From the NCBI GenBank assembly GCA_033816765.1, contig CM066296.1:1736001-1800000 (forward strand): DNA of 64,000 nucleotides, in the 5' to 3' direction. Under the pieces are notes generated by a model. The model searched no databases. It worked only from the letters and a program-made list of their open reading frames with translations, and was not told the DNA's origin. Origin of the DNA: Nothopassalora personata. Lineage: Eukaryota; Ascomycota; Dothideomycetes; Mycosphaerellales; Mycosphaerellaceae. Both the position numbers and the translations under genes were made by a program. Shown piece after piece: positions 45,975 through 57,481 of the stretch. Every line of letters starts with the position of its first letter. The stretch's first letter is position 1.

Positions 45975-47000
45975 CTAAGCTTTCACCTCCTCACCCCCAG
46001 TCCACGGCCACATCCCCTTCTTCTTCATCTTATCAACATGCAACCGACACGACAAAGCCGAACGCCCCAGAATCTGTCCAACATCCTTATGCGCCATCGC
46101 CCCACCCTTCCGATGTGGATTCCGCAGCTCGGCGAGCTTTCTGCCATCGTCGATGGACCATTTGATGCCGGGATTCCTGGTACTGGGTTTGGCCCTCGTG
46201 GGGGACAAGGATGTGACGCGTTTTGAGGGAGGTGGGGGTTGACGTGGATGGTTTTGGAGTATGGGCTTCACGCTTGTGGGCTCGGACTCTGGTGGTGATG
46301 GTGAGGAAGCTGCGGTGGAAGGGTGGTATTCCGAGATGGAGTCGTTGCGCGTGGTCGTTTCTGCGGTCGGGAATGAGCGGAAGCGCGCTTCTGATTCTGG
46401 CGGAGCGAGAGTAGCGGAGTGCCAAGCGGATTCTGTTGGGAAAAAGACATGATTGGCCCATTCAGACAGCTCTCGATCGACAGCGCTGCCTGATATCGCC
46501 GGGACATCGCTCCGCTGCCCTTTACTGAGAGTGCCCTTGCTCTTCTTCAACACAGGCTCGCTTTCTCGTGACGAGGTATCGACCGTAGGAGTTCCTGGCA
46601 GGTCCCCCATCGACCCAGCGGCCTGCAGGAGATAATTGATACCATAGTATGAATTCGTCTTCGGGACGTAAGACTTTCCAGAGGCATCATGTGCGATGGG
46701 CAGAACGTCACGCTGGCCTTCAGGCCACTGTTGGTGCAGTGGCGGATCTTGGAACTTCTCTTCCCCTTCTGCAACGATAGCTGCTGCTTCGACGACGAGG
46801 TCGAGACCGGATGACTCTTTCATCGGTTCGGCATCGCACTCCCCATAGAAGAATATACTGGTCCGTCGGTCCTTAGGATGTGCAGCAGGACGATCTATGG
46901 GGCTTGAAGACTGCGTGGTCAATGTGGTATTTGTCTCCTGCGTGTCTGGTGCGCTGGCGGTTTCTGGCCCGTACATAGAAATCAGATGGTGGCGAGGCAT
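45975..47000 (-). CDS. Myb/SANT-like DNA-binding protein
   Basis: The single-exon ORF has 341 residues. The N-terminal 270 residues are low-complexity, Ser/Pro/Glu-rich and probably disordered. The C-terminal 65 residues (IKWSIDDGRKLAELRNPHRK, then HKDVGQILGRSALSCRLHVD and KMKKKGMWPW) have the three-helix spacing of a fungal Myb-like domain, with Trp residues at the first and last helices. The domain suggests a DNA-binding regulator; targets are unknown. Start choice is uncertain because there are two in-frame Met codons within nine residues. Confidence 0.65.
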   Translation of the reverse strand: MPRHHLISMYGPETASAPDTQETNTTLTTQSSSPIDRPAAHPKDRRTSIFFYGECDAEPMKESSGLDLVVEAAAIVAEGEEKFQDPPLHQQWPEGQRDVLPIAHDASGKSYVPKTNSYYGINYLLQAAGSMGDLPGTPTVDTSSRESEPVLKKSKGTLSKGQRSDVPAISGSAVDRELSEWANHVFFPTESAWHSATLAPPESEARFRSFPTAETTTRNDSISEYHPSTAASSPSPPESEPTSVKPILQNHPRQPPPPSKRVTSLSPTRAKPSTRNPGIKWSIDDGRKLAELRNPHRKGGAMAHKDVGQILGRSALSCRLHVDKMKKKGMWPWTGGEEVKA

Positions 47001-47490
47001 GTCTTGTATTGTCTGCGATCTAGCGATGAGGTTGGCAGACAGTGGTCGGTGCCTTTCCAGTTGATGGCGATGGTCAAGATATATCGGTACTTCAAGTCGG
47101 CCGATGCGAATGAAGCCGATGCGATACGTCGAGCCAAAAAGAATTCGTAGAGTTGAGATGTATGATCAGGATTGCCAGATTGTCCCAAGGTCAGATTGCA
47201 AGAGGTGGGAAGGTGTAGGTGTGACAGAAGCAAGAACAGAGCAGCTTATTGAGAGAGCGCTCTGTCCTCAAAATTTGTTCCATGGAAGAAACAGCCTTAC
47301 GATGGTGCACACTTTACGCAGTCCTCCGGTGGCTGCTATGTTTCACGTCCTCATTAGGAGCATCGTGTCTTAACAGCAAGGAGTCATTCGCCTCGGTCGT
47401 GACAGCACAAATCGGAAAGCATGCCTGAGCTTTGCTGCTGCTTCAGCGACTCATCAAGTCCAATAGCAACAAGCTCCCGTCACGGCTACG
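47001..47490. other. Intergenic, no convincing gene
   Basis: Divergent spacer between the Myb-like gene and a possible plus-strand gene; only short ORFs. Confidence 0.5.
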
Positions 47491-48473
47491 ATGAACGCTG
47501 CTAGGTACCTTTGCGTCGCCGTTCAAGCCTTGCTCCAAGAACTCAAGGGCGAAATACCCGACGTCCTGTTATCGAGGTTGGACCAGTCATTGAACTCCAA
47601 TTGTTGGGTACAAAACCAGGTTCTTCTTGGGTATCGAGAGGCCAAGACCTCGGGAGGATATCGACCATTCGAGATGGACATTAACCCTGACGAGTATTGG
47701 ACTGTTCAAGACGTTGCGATCCGTATCTCGAGAGACCAAGACCAAGGCCCGAAAGTACTTCTTTCGCAATGAAAATGCATCCAGCCAATATGAACCGCCA
47801 GGACCCCGTTCGGCGACAGGGCTTGTCCAAAATGCATGCACCAATATCTCCTCACACAAGTGAGCCACATCACCTTCAAATGCGTCCCTTACGCCCTGTA
47901 CCACGACATCACCCTTCGCACTGACCTCTAGAGCGACATTACGCACGGCACATGGCACTATAACAACGTGATTATGGCCAACAATGCCTCAATCTAGCAC
48001 ATCACTGCTCAAGTCTTCTCTCGGACGTTCTCCGAGCCTTTGAAGGGCTCGATTCGTCGCACCCCGGCTCAGATTCGAAAGACGGAGCCTTGAGACTGCA
48101 ATACCTGCAAGATTCACAGCGGTCTTTCGAACACCTAGCGCCTTTTGCGTTGCACTTCACCATCAGAGGTGGCGAGCTTGAGCTGCTTGTCCCTGGATAT
48201 GGGTCAAGTTGTTGTGGTTGTGAGGGTGGTGCGTGTTGTAGCACGCCAGGGCCAGCCATCCGCGTATGTGACTCGCACCGACACTTCGTTCTCGAAGTGA
48301 AGGAGAAGGGGCAACAGTATCTGCAGGCGCTTGCCTCATCGCCGCATCACTTCAGCGACAGGGATAGTGACAGCCAAGCACGGCCATCATTCACTGCGTC
48401 TGTAGGGAGCCGGAGGAGCTTTTCGCGCACAAACCCGCAAATTCTTCTTCTTCTCTCCTTCCTTCCCACATGA
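47491..48473 (+). CDS. Possible multi-exon or degraded gene of unknown function
   Basis: The first part (47,491-47,772) encodes 93 residues with sensible composition (MNAARYLCVAVQALLQELKG; GYREAKTSGGYRPFEMDINP) and then stops. A second open stretch, from about 47,956 to 48,473, reads CLNLAHHCSSLLSDVLRAFE, then HFTIRGGELELLV and a Cys-rich run (SSCCGCEGGACC). Between them lies plausible coding sequence with two TAG codons. Either introns join these blocks or the gene is decaying. A minus-strand ORF (47,587-47,958) overlaps the first block. No family is recognised. Confidence 0.35.
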
Positions 48474-48582
48474 CACACCGACCACATGTACGCCACCTCC
48501 GGCTGAACAACGATAGCACGTTCGACTAACAACAGCACCTCACACACCATCTATAACCCAACAACCTCTCACACACCGAGCT

Positions 48583-50190
48583 ATGAAGCTCGCCACCTTG
48601 GCGGGTGCTGCTGCACTTGGCGCTGGCGGTGTGATAGCCCAAGTCACCACCACCTCCACCGATGGCATTATCGTACGTAATATCGCTTTCCCCTACGCCG
48701 CAGGCATTATGCTAACGGCTTTTCAGTGCTACACCGCCCCGGTGCCCAATGGCAACCACCACTACACCGTCCAGGTCAACGCGTCTAGCACCTACTGCTC
48801 CCAGATTGCTGGGGAGCTTAATCAGCTGACGAGTGTCTCCGAACACACCTGCACCGGCTTAGACAGCGAAGAATCGCTCCTGGTTACTCTCACGTCAGCG
48901 GGTTCCGACAACAAGGCCGTTGTTCACGCACTCGAGAATGTGTTCCCAGGATTGTTCAAGAAGAATGGCATCTGCCGTATTGACACGACCATCGAGTCCG
49001 GAAAGGTGAGTCACCTTCACATGATGCACACTATAAGCTTTTTCATTCGCTGGCCCGAACGGCCCGACAACTCGGGTTCCTTCCTGACCAAGCGCGCTAA
49101 TCCTGGCCAGGCTGCCTTCGAGGTCTGCGACATCTCTTCCGTGGCTGATCAGAGTCAAGGCAAGAGCACCCTCCTCTTCAACGCCGACATCGGCGTCTCC
49201 TTCAGCGGCGCATCCCGTTGTGGCTATATCCACGATCACATCGGGGGCGTCGGTGGCTTCAACTGCAACGAGAACGGCAGTGGTGGTACCTCCCTGAAAT
49301 TCACCACCTACGGCTCTGGCGCCATCGTGCCTGTCCGCGATGGCGCTGTATCAGATGTGATGACAATCTATGGCTCCGCAATCACATCCAAGTCTGTGGG
49401 TGGCATTCACGACCACGGCTCCTGCAACCTCGACTATCCCAGCAAAAAGCTTCGAGCCATGAAGCGCACCGACCCAGGCCACGCTATCTTCAATGTCTGC
49501 GACATCACCTCCGAGTCCGACAGGGCGAATGGTTGGATCGAACTCCTCCTCAATGTGGATATGGGCACGCCCACCCTGGACTGCGCTTACGTTCAGCCTA
49601 ACGACATCCATCCCTCTACCTGGAGCTGTGATGGCAACGGCAGTGGTGGCAACCTGCTCAGATTCACCACCAAGCGCTCTGGTAGTCTCCTGGCTGTCCG
49701 TGATGCGGCCGTGGCTGATGTCCTTCACCATTTCGGCGACGCCATCACCTCTTCCGACGTGGGTGGTGTTCATGACACGGGCTTCTGCACCGCCTTGTAT
49801 CCCAGCAGGAAGCGTCAGGTCAAGATCGCCCGGCAGCTGCCTGTCTTTGACGCCACCGTCAAGGCCTGCGACATCACCACCAAGAGCAGTAAGAATAGGC
49901 TACTCTTCAACGTCGACGTCGACGTAGCCTTTCCCACCGACTTCGAGACTATGGAACTCTACTGCCTCCAGCTCCTGAAGCCACTCAACAACATCGCCCG
50001 TTGGAGCTGCGTCGACAACGGCAAAGCAGGCACCTCCTTGAAGTTCGTCAGTGAGCGTGACGAACGCGTCGTCGATATCCGAGACCAGGTCATGGGCGAG
50101 ATTGAGGACGGCTACCTTGGTAACGTCAAGTCAACCTTTTGGAGCGGTATCAGAGGCCAAGGCGTGTGCGACCTCGTTCAAGAGTGGTAA
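48583..50190 (+). CDS. Secreted four-domain cysteine-rich precursor with Lys-Arg junctions
   Basis: An N-terminal signal peptide (MKLATLAGAAALGAGGVIAQ) leads into four related domains. A domain of about 90 residues (48,727 to about 49,000) is followed by three of about 115-125 residues that begin after Lys-Arg pairs at 49,090-49,095, 49,462-49,467 and 49,810-49,815. Each has four cysteines in equivalent places; domains 2-4 share VCDI/ACDI starts, a W-x-C or x-N-C turn, an NG-x-(G/A)G-T/N-S/L-L-K/R-F run, and a V-x-D/VRD block. Lys-Arg is the site of the Golgi protease Kex2, so the precursor may be cut into separate small proteins. Two in-frame introns seem likely: 48,673-48,726, and one from 49,006 that ends either at 49,092 or at 49,110; unspliced the ORF is also open. 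The family is not recognised. Confidence 0.7.
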   Translation: MKLATLAGAAALGAGGVIAQVTTTSTDGIIVRNIAFPYAAGIMLTAFQCYTAPVPNGNHHYTVQVNASSTYCSQIAGELNQLTSVSEHTCTGLDSEESLLVTLTSAGSDNKAVVHALENVFPGLFKKNGICRIDTTIESGKVSHLHMMHTISFFIRWPERPDNSGSFLTKRANPGQAAFEVCDISSVADQSQGKSTLLFNADIGVSFSGASRCGYIHDHIGGVGGFNCNENGSGGTSLKFTTYGSGAIVPVRDGAVSDVMTIYGSAITSKSVGGIHDHGSCNLDYPSKKLRAMKRTDPGHAIFNVCDITSESDRANGWIELLLNVDMGTPTLDCAYVQPNDIHPSTWSCDGNGSGGNLLRFTTKRSGSLLAVRDAAVADVLHHFGDAITSSDVGGVHDTGFCTALYPSRKRQVKIARQLPVFDATVKACDITTKSSKNRLLFNVDVDVAFPTDFETMELYCLQLLKPLNNIARWSCVDNGKAGTSLKFVSERDERVVDIRDQVMGEIEDGYLGNVKSTFWSGIRGQGVCDLVQEW

Positions 50191-50525
50191 AGACTGTGAC
50201 TAAGACCAATTGCGAGGCATGTTGGTGAGACAGACGGCATGAAATGAGATGCAGCGACCCGGCGCGGTCCAACCAGTGTTGGGAAAAATAGTCAAATAGT
50301 CATAGTTATAGTAATAACTATTACTAAATAGTAAATGCTATTATATAACTATATGACTATTACTATCGCGTCCGGAAAAAGTATACCTATTACTATTCCT
50401 ATTACCATTAGACTATATATATTAAAGATCTACTATATTAATTATATAGTAGTAGGTATAGAGCTACTATATACTATACTACTTACTTAGTTATTAGAAG
50501 TATAGTCTATCTAGAAGAGTATACT

Positions 50526-50723
50526 TGTAAGGACCGTAAGGCTATAAGGGGATATCGCAATATATAGTACGCCTACGATCTTCTAATCGTAGATAAACTA
50601 AAGCTTACTTTCTTCTATAGACGCTATACGCGTCTCCTAGTATACGTATACGCGTTACGTACGGTATGCTAAGCCGGGTATAGCCGCGTTATATATAAGG
50701 GTTAGCTATAGGCTACCCTTATA
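50526..50723 (-). repeat. 3' LTR of Gypsy copy 2
   Basis: 198 bp, reading TGTAAGG...CCCTTATA on the plus strand. The preceding ATACT is one half of the target duplication. Confidence 0.9.
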
Positions 50724-51059
50724 ACTACCTCCCCTTCTAGGACGAGCTACCCTTAGCTCGTGGCTTCAGGAGGTTTCTATATAAGTAATCTATCTACTTC
50801 TCGTAGATTCCGTTACTATACGACCCGCCTACGGGTCTCGTACGTATCGTTATCGGGGTATAGGTAGGTAAAGTTATAGTTACCCGGTTAACTAGTTTAA
50901 GGGTTTAAGAAGTATACCCTCTCCCTCCTTTTCCTTCTTTTTCCTTATACTATATTCTCGTAGCGTACTATACCCGTACTACTAGCGATCTACTAGCTCC
51001 TTGCTAGCGACTACCTAGCGACCCGCTAGTACTACTATAGCTTTAGACGAAGCTATCTA

Positions 51060-52070
51060 AGACTAGCTCCGCTAGGAGGCCCTTATAGGGGCCTATTAGT
51101 ACTACTAATACTATTACTAGTACTACTACTATAGATATCTAGCGCGCTTAGCGTACTAGATACGCTAGCGAAGCGTAAGTTTAGCGTACTAGGGCCGTAG
51201 ATCTATAAGTTATACTAGCTAGGCGTCTAGGTATAGACATTAAGATATATATACGGTGTCTCCTCTACTTTATAACTAGTAAGTATTCGCTACGCTCTTC
51301 GCTTACGATACGCTTACTAATAGCGTAGTAGACGAGTAGGATACGTATAATAGTATTACTACTAGCGAGTTACTTAAGAAGCATAGGCGCTATAGAGACA
51401 ATAGGTACCCCTATATTAGTAATACTAGTATCGCTATCGCGTAGATAGTAGCTCGCCTACGTACCGCTCGCGCCTAGCGCGATAAGCTTATCTAGGGGCT
51501 TAGTAACCCTATTATAGAGTAGGAGTAGGATACTCTAGACTAGTAGTACGAGGTCTACGCCTAGCTAGGCGAGTAGATCTTAGAGGTAAGTACTACGCCT
51601 TACTAGCGCTCCCTACGCTCGCCGCGTACGGCGTACTATTGCTCCCTATATAAATCGGCTAACCTCCTCCTAGGCTAAGAGGTAGTTTAGTACCTATAAG
51701 AACAAGCGTATAGGCGACACCCGTATACGCTTCGCCGGCGCCTCCGCTACTACTACCCCCTTCTCCGCCGCCGCTACTACGTCCGTAGTTCTATAGTAAG
51801 AGTAGAATAGGGCCCTTAATAGGCTCTTCGAGCTCGGCCGTACTATAAGTAATACGCGTATCGTATACGTGTCCTATACTAACCGTAGTTATAGTTCCTA
51901 TAGGCTAGAAACATCGATACTACTACGGCTAATAGGGCCTTCCTACTACTAGCCCTATAGGGCGAGTATAATAAGGAGGATAATAAGGACGATAATAACG
52001 AGTAATCGCGCGCTCTACGTATATTAGCCGCCTACTACGCGCCTATCTTTTATCTACGTAGCGCCGTAGC
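51060..52070 (+). pseudogene. Conserved antisense ORF, Gypsy copy 2
   Basis: Antisense to pol of its element (plus strand here), located between pol and the 3' LTR just as in copy 1. Through TAG/TAA codons the blocks ITTSELLKK, IVARLRTARA and, further on, NRALNRLFELGRTISNTR are seen in the same order and spacing as in copy 1. An Ala/Thr-rich stretch separates the last two. Differences between the copies fall often at synonymous third positions. No family recognised. Confidence 0.6.
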
Positions 52071-52399
52071 GCGCCTATAAAAGTTTGTTTTAAAATAAAT
52101 ACTCTTCTCTTTACTCTTCTCTCTCCTTACCTCCCTCTCTAATATTATTACTATCGGGGGTATTTACTTAACTAAGTAAGCGAGCCTTTTAATCCGATAG
52201 AGTATACTAAGAGTTAGTATCTTATATATAGGTTATAGCTAATTTTACTATTGGGGGTAGAGGCTACCGTTAATATAGATACTATCGGATAGGCCTCCCC
52301 CTGTATTATTAGTAAAAAGAGGAGGTTATATCTAAAGGGTAAGGTCCTTATATCCGGCTACCGAAGGGTTAAGGCCTAAATATATAACCTATACCCTTA

Positions 52400-55300
52400 C
52401 TTCGGCGCCTTATACGGCCTTTATAGACACCTTATATTTAACTACTATACGCGTAGCCTTCGCGAATCCTTCCGCCGGCTTATACCGTCTTTACTAACGC
52501 CTTATATTTGGCTACTATACGCGTAGTATTCGCGAGTCCTTATACTAGCTCCTAGCTATTATATTTCTCTAGCTAGCCCTTCTACCGTACTAGGTACTAT
52601 ACCTTACCCTTATACTTACGCTTTCCTAGTACTACCTCTACTTTATATTCCCCGTCCTTATTAGCGAGGGGTATAGTACCTCTATCCTTCTCGCTACCCG
52701 CGTACGGCTCGAGGAGGGATATATAAAATACATTATAGATTCTTAAGTTGGCTAGTAGTACTAGGCGGTACGCCTATAAACCAATAGCGTCGATAATACG
52801 ATACGGTCTAATAAACTTTAGACCTATCTTCTTCTTTAGTAATACTAACCTTAGGTTCTTTGTAAATAATAAGACTATATTGCCTACGTAATAGCTCTTA
52901 GCCTTATAAGTCTTATTATAGTAGCGAGTCTAGTCGGCTACTACGACTTCCTAACGCTTCGTAAGCGTAGCGCGTATTTCTCGTATACGGTTAACTAAGT
53001 CTATCGCTACTAGTACCTCCCCTTCCCGGATCTTGCCTCGAGATCCTATAGGTATTAGGGTAATCTTAGGTCTCTAACTATACGCTATCTCGAATAGGCT
53101 TATACGTAGCGTAGGGTAGACGCTATTATTATATACGAATTTAGTAACGGCTAGCTATTTAGCCTACTCTATCTAGTTCTCGCTATAGTAATAACGAAGG
53201 TACTATTCTAAGGTTTAGTTTACCCTCTTAGTCTAACCGTTAGTCTAAGGGTAAAAAGCTATAGATAGCTTACGCTTTACCTACGCCTCGAAGTAGAAGT
53301 TACTCTAGAACTTACTCGTAAATACTAACCCGCGGTTACTTACTATACCTACTAGGACGCTATAACACCGTACGACTTTGTCTCGTAAGATCCTCGTAAG
53401 CTCTACGGCTATATATATCTTAGTCGTAGGGATATATAAGTTTATTTTAGAGTAGCGGTCGACGATTACTAGGATCGTATTATATATATATTCTCCTCGC
53501 TTACTTAGCGGTAGGTCCGTAATAAAATCTATAGTAATTTCTCACTATAGACCGTCTAGCCTAGGTAGTAGCTATAGCTTACCGTAGGGTCGATAGCGCC
53601 TCGCCTTCGAGGTCTAATACGCCCTATAGTTTCTAATATACTCCCTTATATTCTTACTAAGTAATTCCTACTAATAATAATATCGTAGTAGCTCTTTAGT
53701 CTTTACCTTTCTAAAGTGCCCTACTAGTAGGTCGTTATAATATATATAGAGTAGCTATACTCTTACTATATAATCTTCGGGTACTATAATCGCGTTTCTA
53801 CGATAGACTAACCCGTCTTCTATATACTAGTCCTTAGCGTTCCCTTCGCTAGGCGCCTACGATAAGTATACGACGTGCCTATCGTCTCTCCCTTATATAA
53901 TTTTTATTAGTAGTATAAGTAGTTTACCTAGGCCGCCTTATATTATTATAGCATATACTCTTACTAGTAGCGATTAAGTTCCCTACAGCTCGTAGGCTCC
54001 TACTACTATTATCGTCGCCTTATCCTATATCTTCTCGTAGGTAGCGGTTACGAGCCTTACTATAGGCTCGTCCTCTCTTAATAGAGATTCCTTCTAGAAA
54101 GATAGCTTACTTTATAGCGTAGGAAGTAAGTTCAACGTCTACTACGCTACGCGTACGTAGTTACTATATCGCGATAGCGTATCGGCTAGGTTATTCTTCC
54201 CCGGCCTATACTCTACTACAAGGTCGAAAGATTATAGAAATATCGCCTATCGAGCTTACCTCCTATTTAGCTACTTTACTATTATAAAACCCTATAGATT
54301 CGTATAGTTAACTAGTACCTAAACCGTATATAATACGCCTTCGAGGTACGCTTAATAATACTTAAATACCTCTACTACTACTAGTAGCTCCTAGTTATAG
54401 GTCTTATAATTATACTTAGTAGGTACTATCTTACGAGAATAGAAGGCAATCGGATGCTACTTAGTACTAAATAGCTAAGAGATAATACCTATAATCGTAA
54501 AACCTAAGGCGTCCGTTTTAACTCGCGTACGTAATATAGGGTCGAAGTACCTTAGGATAGGTACTCCGAGGAATCTAGCCTTTAGCCGTTAGAATACTTA
54601 CTTCTCGTAAGCGGACTATATAAGAGGCCCTTACTTCTTACTATTCTTATATCGCTTTAGGAGGTCTATTAATAGCTTCGCGATCCTTAAGTACCCTTCG
54701 ATAAAGCGCCTATAGAAGTTATAGAATCCTAAGAAGGATTGAACCTTATAAAAACTCGTAGGCGTAGGCTATTCTTTAATTACGGCTACTCTACTCCTAT
54801 CTATCGATACGCCTACGACGCTTACGATAAATCCTAGAAACTTAGTACTCTCCTAGAAGAAGCTATACTTCTTTAGGTTCGTAAACAGGGCGAACTTCCG
54901 TAGCCTCTCTAGTACCGCGCGTACGGCTCGTAAGTACTCCTTACGTATTACGCTATAGATAAGGATGTTATCTAGGTAGACTACGTAGATGTTATCTACT
55001 AACCTAGTAAGGGCCTTATAAATATACCTCTAAAAGGTAGCTGGTGTATTAGTTAACCTAAAAGGCATAATTAAGTACTCGTAGTAACCGTATCGCGTAC
55101 GAAACGTAGTCTTCTACTCGTCTCCTCGCTTAATAGGAATATAGTAGTAGGTATCCTATAGGTCGATTATAGTAAAGAGCCTTATACTCTATAGCCTATC
55201 TAAGGTCTTACTAATTAGGGGTAGTAGGTATTAGTTCTTTACCGTAATCTTATTTAGGCCTCTATAATCTATATAGAGCCTAAGAGTACTATTCTTCTTC

Positions 55301-57280
55301 ATTATAAATAGGATAGGCGTATTTGCCTCGCTTACGGATTACCTAATCTATCCCTTCTCTATTACTTACGTAAGGTACTCCTTTAAGGCCTCTAGCTTAG
55401 TTAAGGACTAGTAGTATAGCGGCTTAAAAGGGGGTTTCTTTCCTTCAACGAGATTAATCGTATACTTAACCTCGTCGGGTATCTTACGCTTTGCCTACTT
55501 ATTAGGTACGTATATATCTCGGAAGTCTATAAATTCTTTAGGCTACGAGAAATCCTCTCCTTTAGATACTACTATAGTAATAACCCAAACACTTATCGTA
55601 TAAACCTACTTTAAGCTCTCGAGATCCTTAAGGAACTCGCGTATATTACGCTACTAAATCGTAGGCGTCTCTATACCGTAGTACTACTAGTTATCTTTAT
55701 CGGCCTTTATAATCCGATTACGATACCGCTAGGGTCTACCTAAGATAACTAACGGCCTACCTATAGGCGCTATATAGTAGATACCGTCGCTTACGCGCTC
55801 TACTCCTATATTGTTAGCTAGTCGCACGCGAACCATATAGGCGCCGTAGTAATACCCCTAGTCCTACGCGTACGACTCTAGATTTAGAAGCTTTATACTA
55901 CTAATAGGCTATATCTAGTATCGGAGTATATACTCGTACGATACTAAGCTTAAATCTATACCGTTATCTAGAAGAAACGTAGCCTCGCGAAAGCCCTTAC
56001 GCGTCTCGACGGCGCCTCGTAAGTAACGCGCTAGACTCGTATCGACTTACCTTAAGGGGTCTATATAGAAACTCGGACTTAGGAGTAACCCTTACCTAGT
56101 CCTCTACCCTTTCCCTATTCGCCCTTCTTAGTTAAAGCCTCGATAGTTTCTAACCTACGAACCGCTTACGCGTCGCGGTCTTTCTATAGGTGTCTATTCC
56201 GGCACTCCCTCTTATAGTAACCCTTCCTACCGTAGCCGTAGTACTCTACTTTCGACTTCTAGCTAGTTAAAAACGAGCTACCGGCGTCTCGCTACTAACT
56301 CGTACCCGAGGCGCCCGGTACTTAACTCTACTTCTATTACTTTAGGCGATCGGCCCGCTTATTACGTCCTTAGCTTTACGCTTACGACGTATATACTACC
56401 CGCGGTCGTACCCTCCGCTACTATCTCGGCGCTCGGTACTTTCAATACGCGAGGCTAGGACTACTAGGTCTTCTCTAGTCGTAGGGATATTATAGTAGCT
56501 AACGATAGCGGACCGTAAGCGAGGCGTAAGCTTCGCTATTAGGTACCGTATACGTTACGCTTCCGAGTAGTTACCTAACTAGTCCTCTATAATATCTAGC
56601 TTAGTTACGAACTATCGCGCTATCTAGTTATCCTTCTATTTTGTAACCTCGTACTCTAATATAATGTTAAGTACGCGATTTATAGGATCGCCGTATACGT
56701 CTCGATAGAACTTCTTAAAGTCCTAGTATATATACCCTACAAGGTTAACGGCGCTATAGTTAGTATACTATCGCTCGCTTACCTCTCTACTAAGGTATAT
56801 AACCCTATATAGGACCTTTAATTCGTCTATTGCGTATATAGTACCTAAGAGGGCGAAGATAAGTAAGAGCTCCCGAAGGAATACCCTTACCTTCCTTATC
56901 GAATCCCCTCTAAAAGGCGTCGGCGCTTTTAGACGCGGTCGCGTCGTATACGCTACGGCCGCGCCTCGTACTGTAATATTATTATTAGTAGTTATAGAGA
57001 TAGAGGTAGGGGTTATAGTAGGGAGGTAGTCTTCTCTCCTCCCTCCTATACGCTCTAGAGGCGGTACGCTTATAGCGCGTAAGATCTCTAGCCGCTCGAT
57101 CTCCCGCTATATCTCTTACTCTTTAATCTTAGCCCGTAAGGCCTCTCTTCTCGTAACTAAGGCTATACGACGCGCCTACTACTATACTCTAGGGCTTAGG
57201 GGGGCGTAGGCGATTCGCCGTCGTACGCGTCGCGATCGGGCTCTATAGCGTATATAGATTATAATAAAGGGAAGCTTTAG
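52400..57280 (-). pseudogene. Gypsy copy 2 gag-pol (RIP-degraded)
   Basis: On the minus strand, gag lies at the right with a zinc knuckle near 56,191-56,241 (cysteines and histidine partly changed). It is followed by protease, reverse transcriptase (YEYLIMPFGLTN block near 55,050; YLDD box changed to YLDN near 54,970), RNase H, integrase and a chromodomain-like ending near 52,440-52,540. The chromodomain end shows a 70-bp tandem duplication (52,442-52,581 approximately) that is absent from copy 1. Stop codons are numerous throughout. Confidence 0.85.
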
Positions 57281-57283
57281 AAC

Positions 57284-57481
57284 TATAAGGACCGTAAGGC
57301 TATAAGGGGATATCGTAATATATAGTACGCCTACGATCTTCTAATCGTAGATAAACTAAAGCTTACTTTTTTCTATACACGCTATACGCGTCTCCTAGTA
57401 TACGTATACGCGTTACGTACGGCATACTAAGCCGGGCATAGCCGCATTATATATAAGGGTTAGCTATAGGCTGCCCTTATA
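57284..57481 (-). repeat. 5' LTR of Gypsy copy 2
   Basis: 198-bp partner of 50,526-50,723. Its plus-strand start reads TATAAGG, where RIP has changed TG to TA. No convincing primer-binding site could be named next to it. Confidence 0.88.

Larger units (their letters stand above)
50526..57481 (-). mobile_element. RIP-mutated Gypsy chromovirus, copy 2, complete
   Basis: The 6956-bp element has two 198-bp LTRs (50,526-50,723 and 57,284-57,481) and target duplication ATACT (50,521-50,525 and 57,482-57,486). The element reads on the minus strand, so its 5' LTR is on the right. The polypurine tract is the complement of 50,725-50,738. LTR ends are TGTAAGG and CCTTACA, the latter seen as CCTTATA after RIP. 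The LTRs differ at about nine positions, nearly all transitions. Gag, protease, reverse transcriptase, RNase H, integrase and chromodomain are recognisable through stops. It is the same family as copy 1 but diverged before RIP. Confidence 0.93.
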
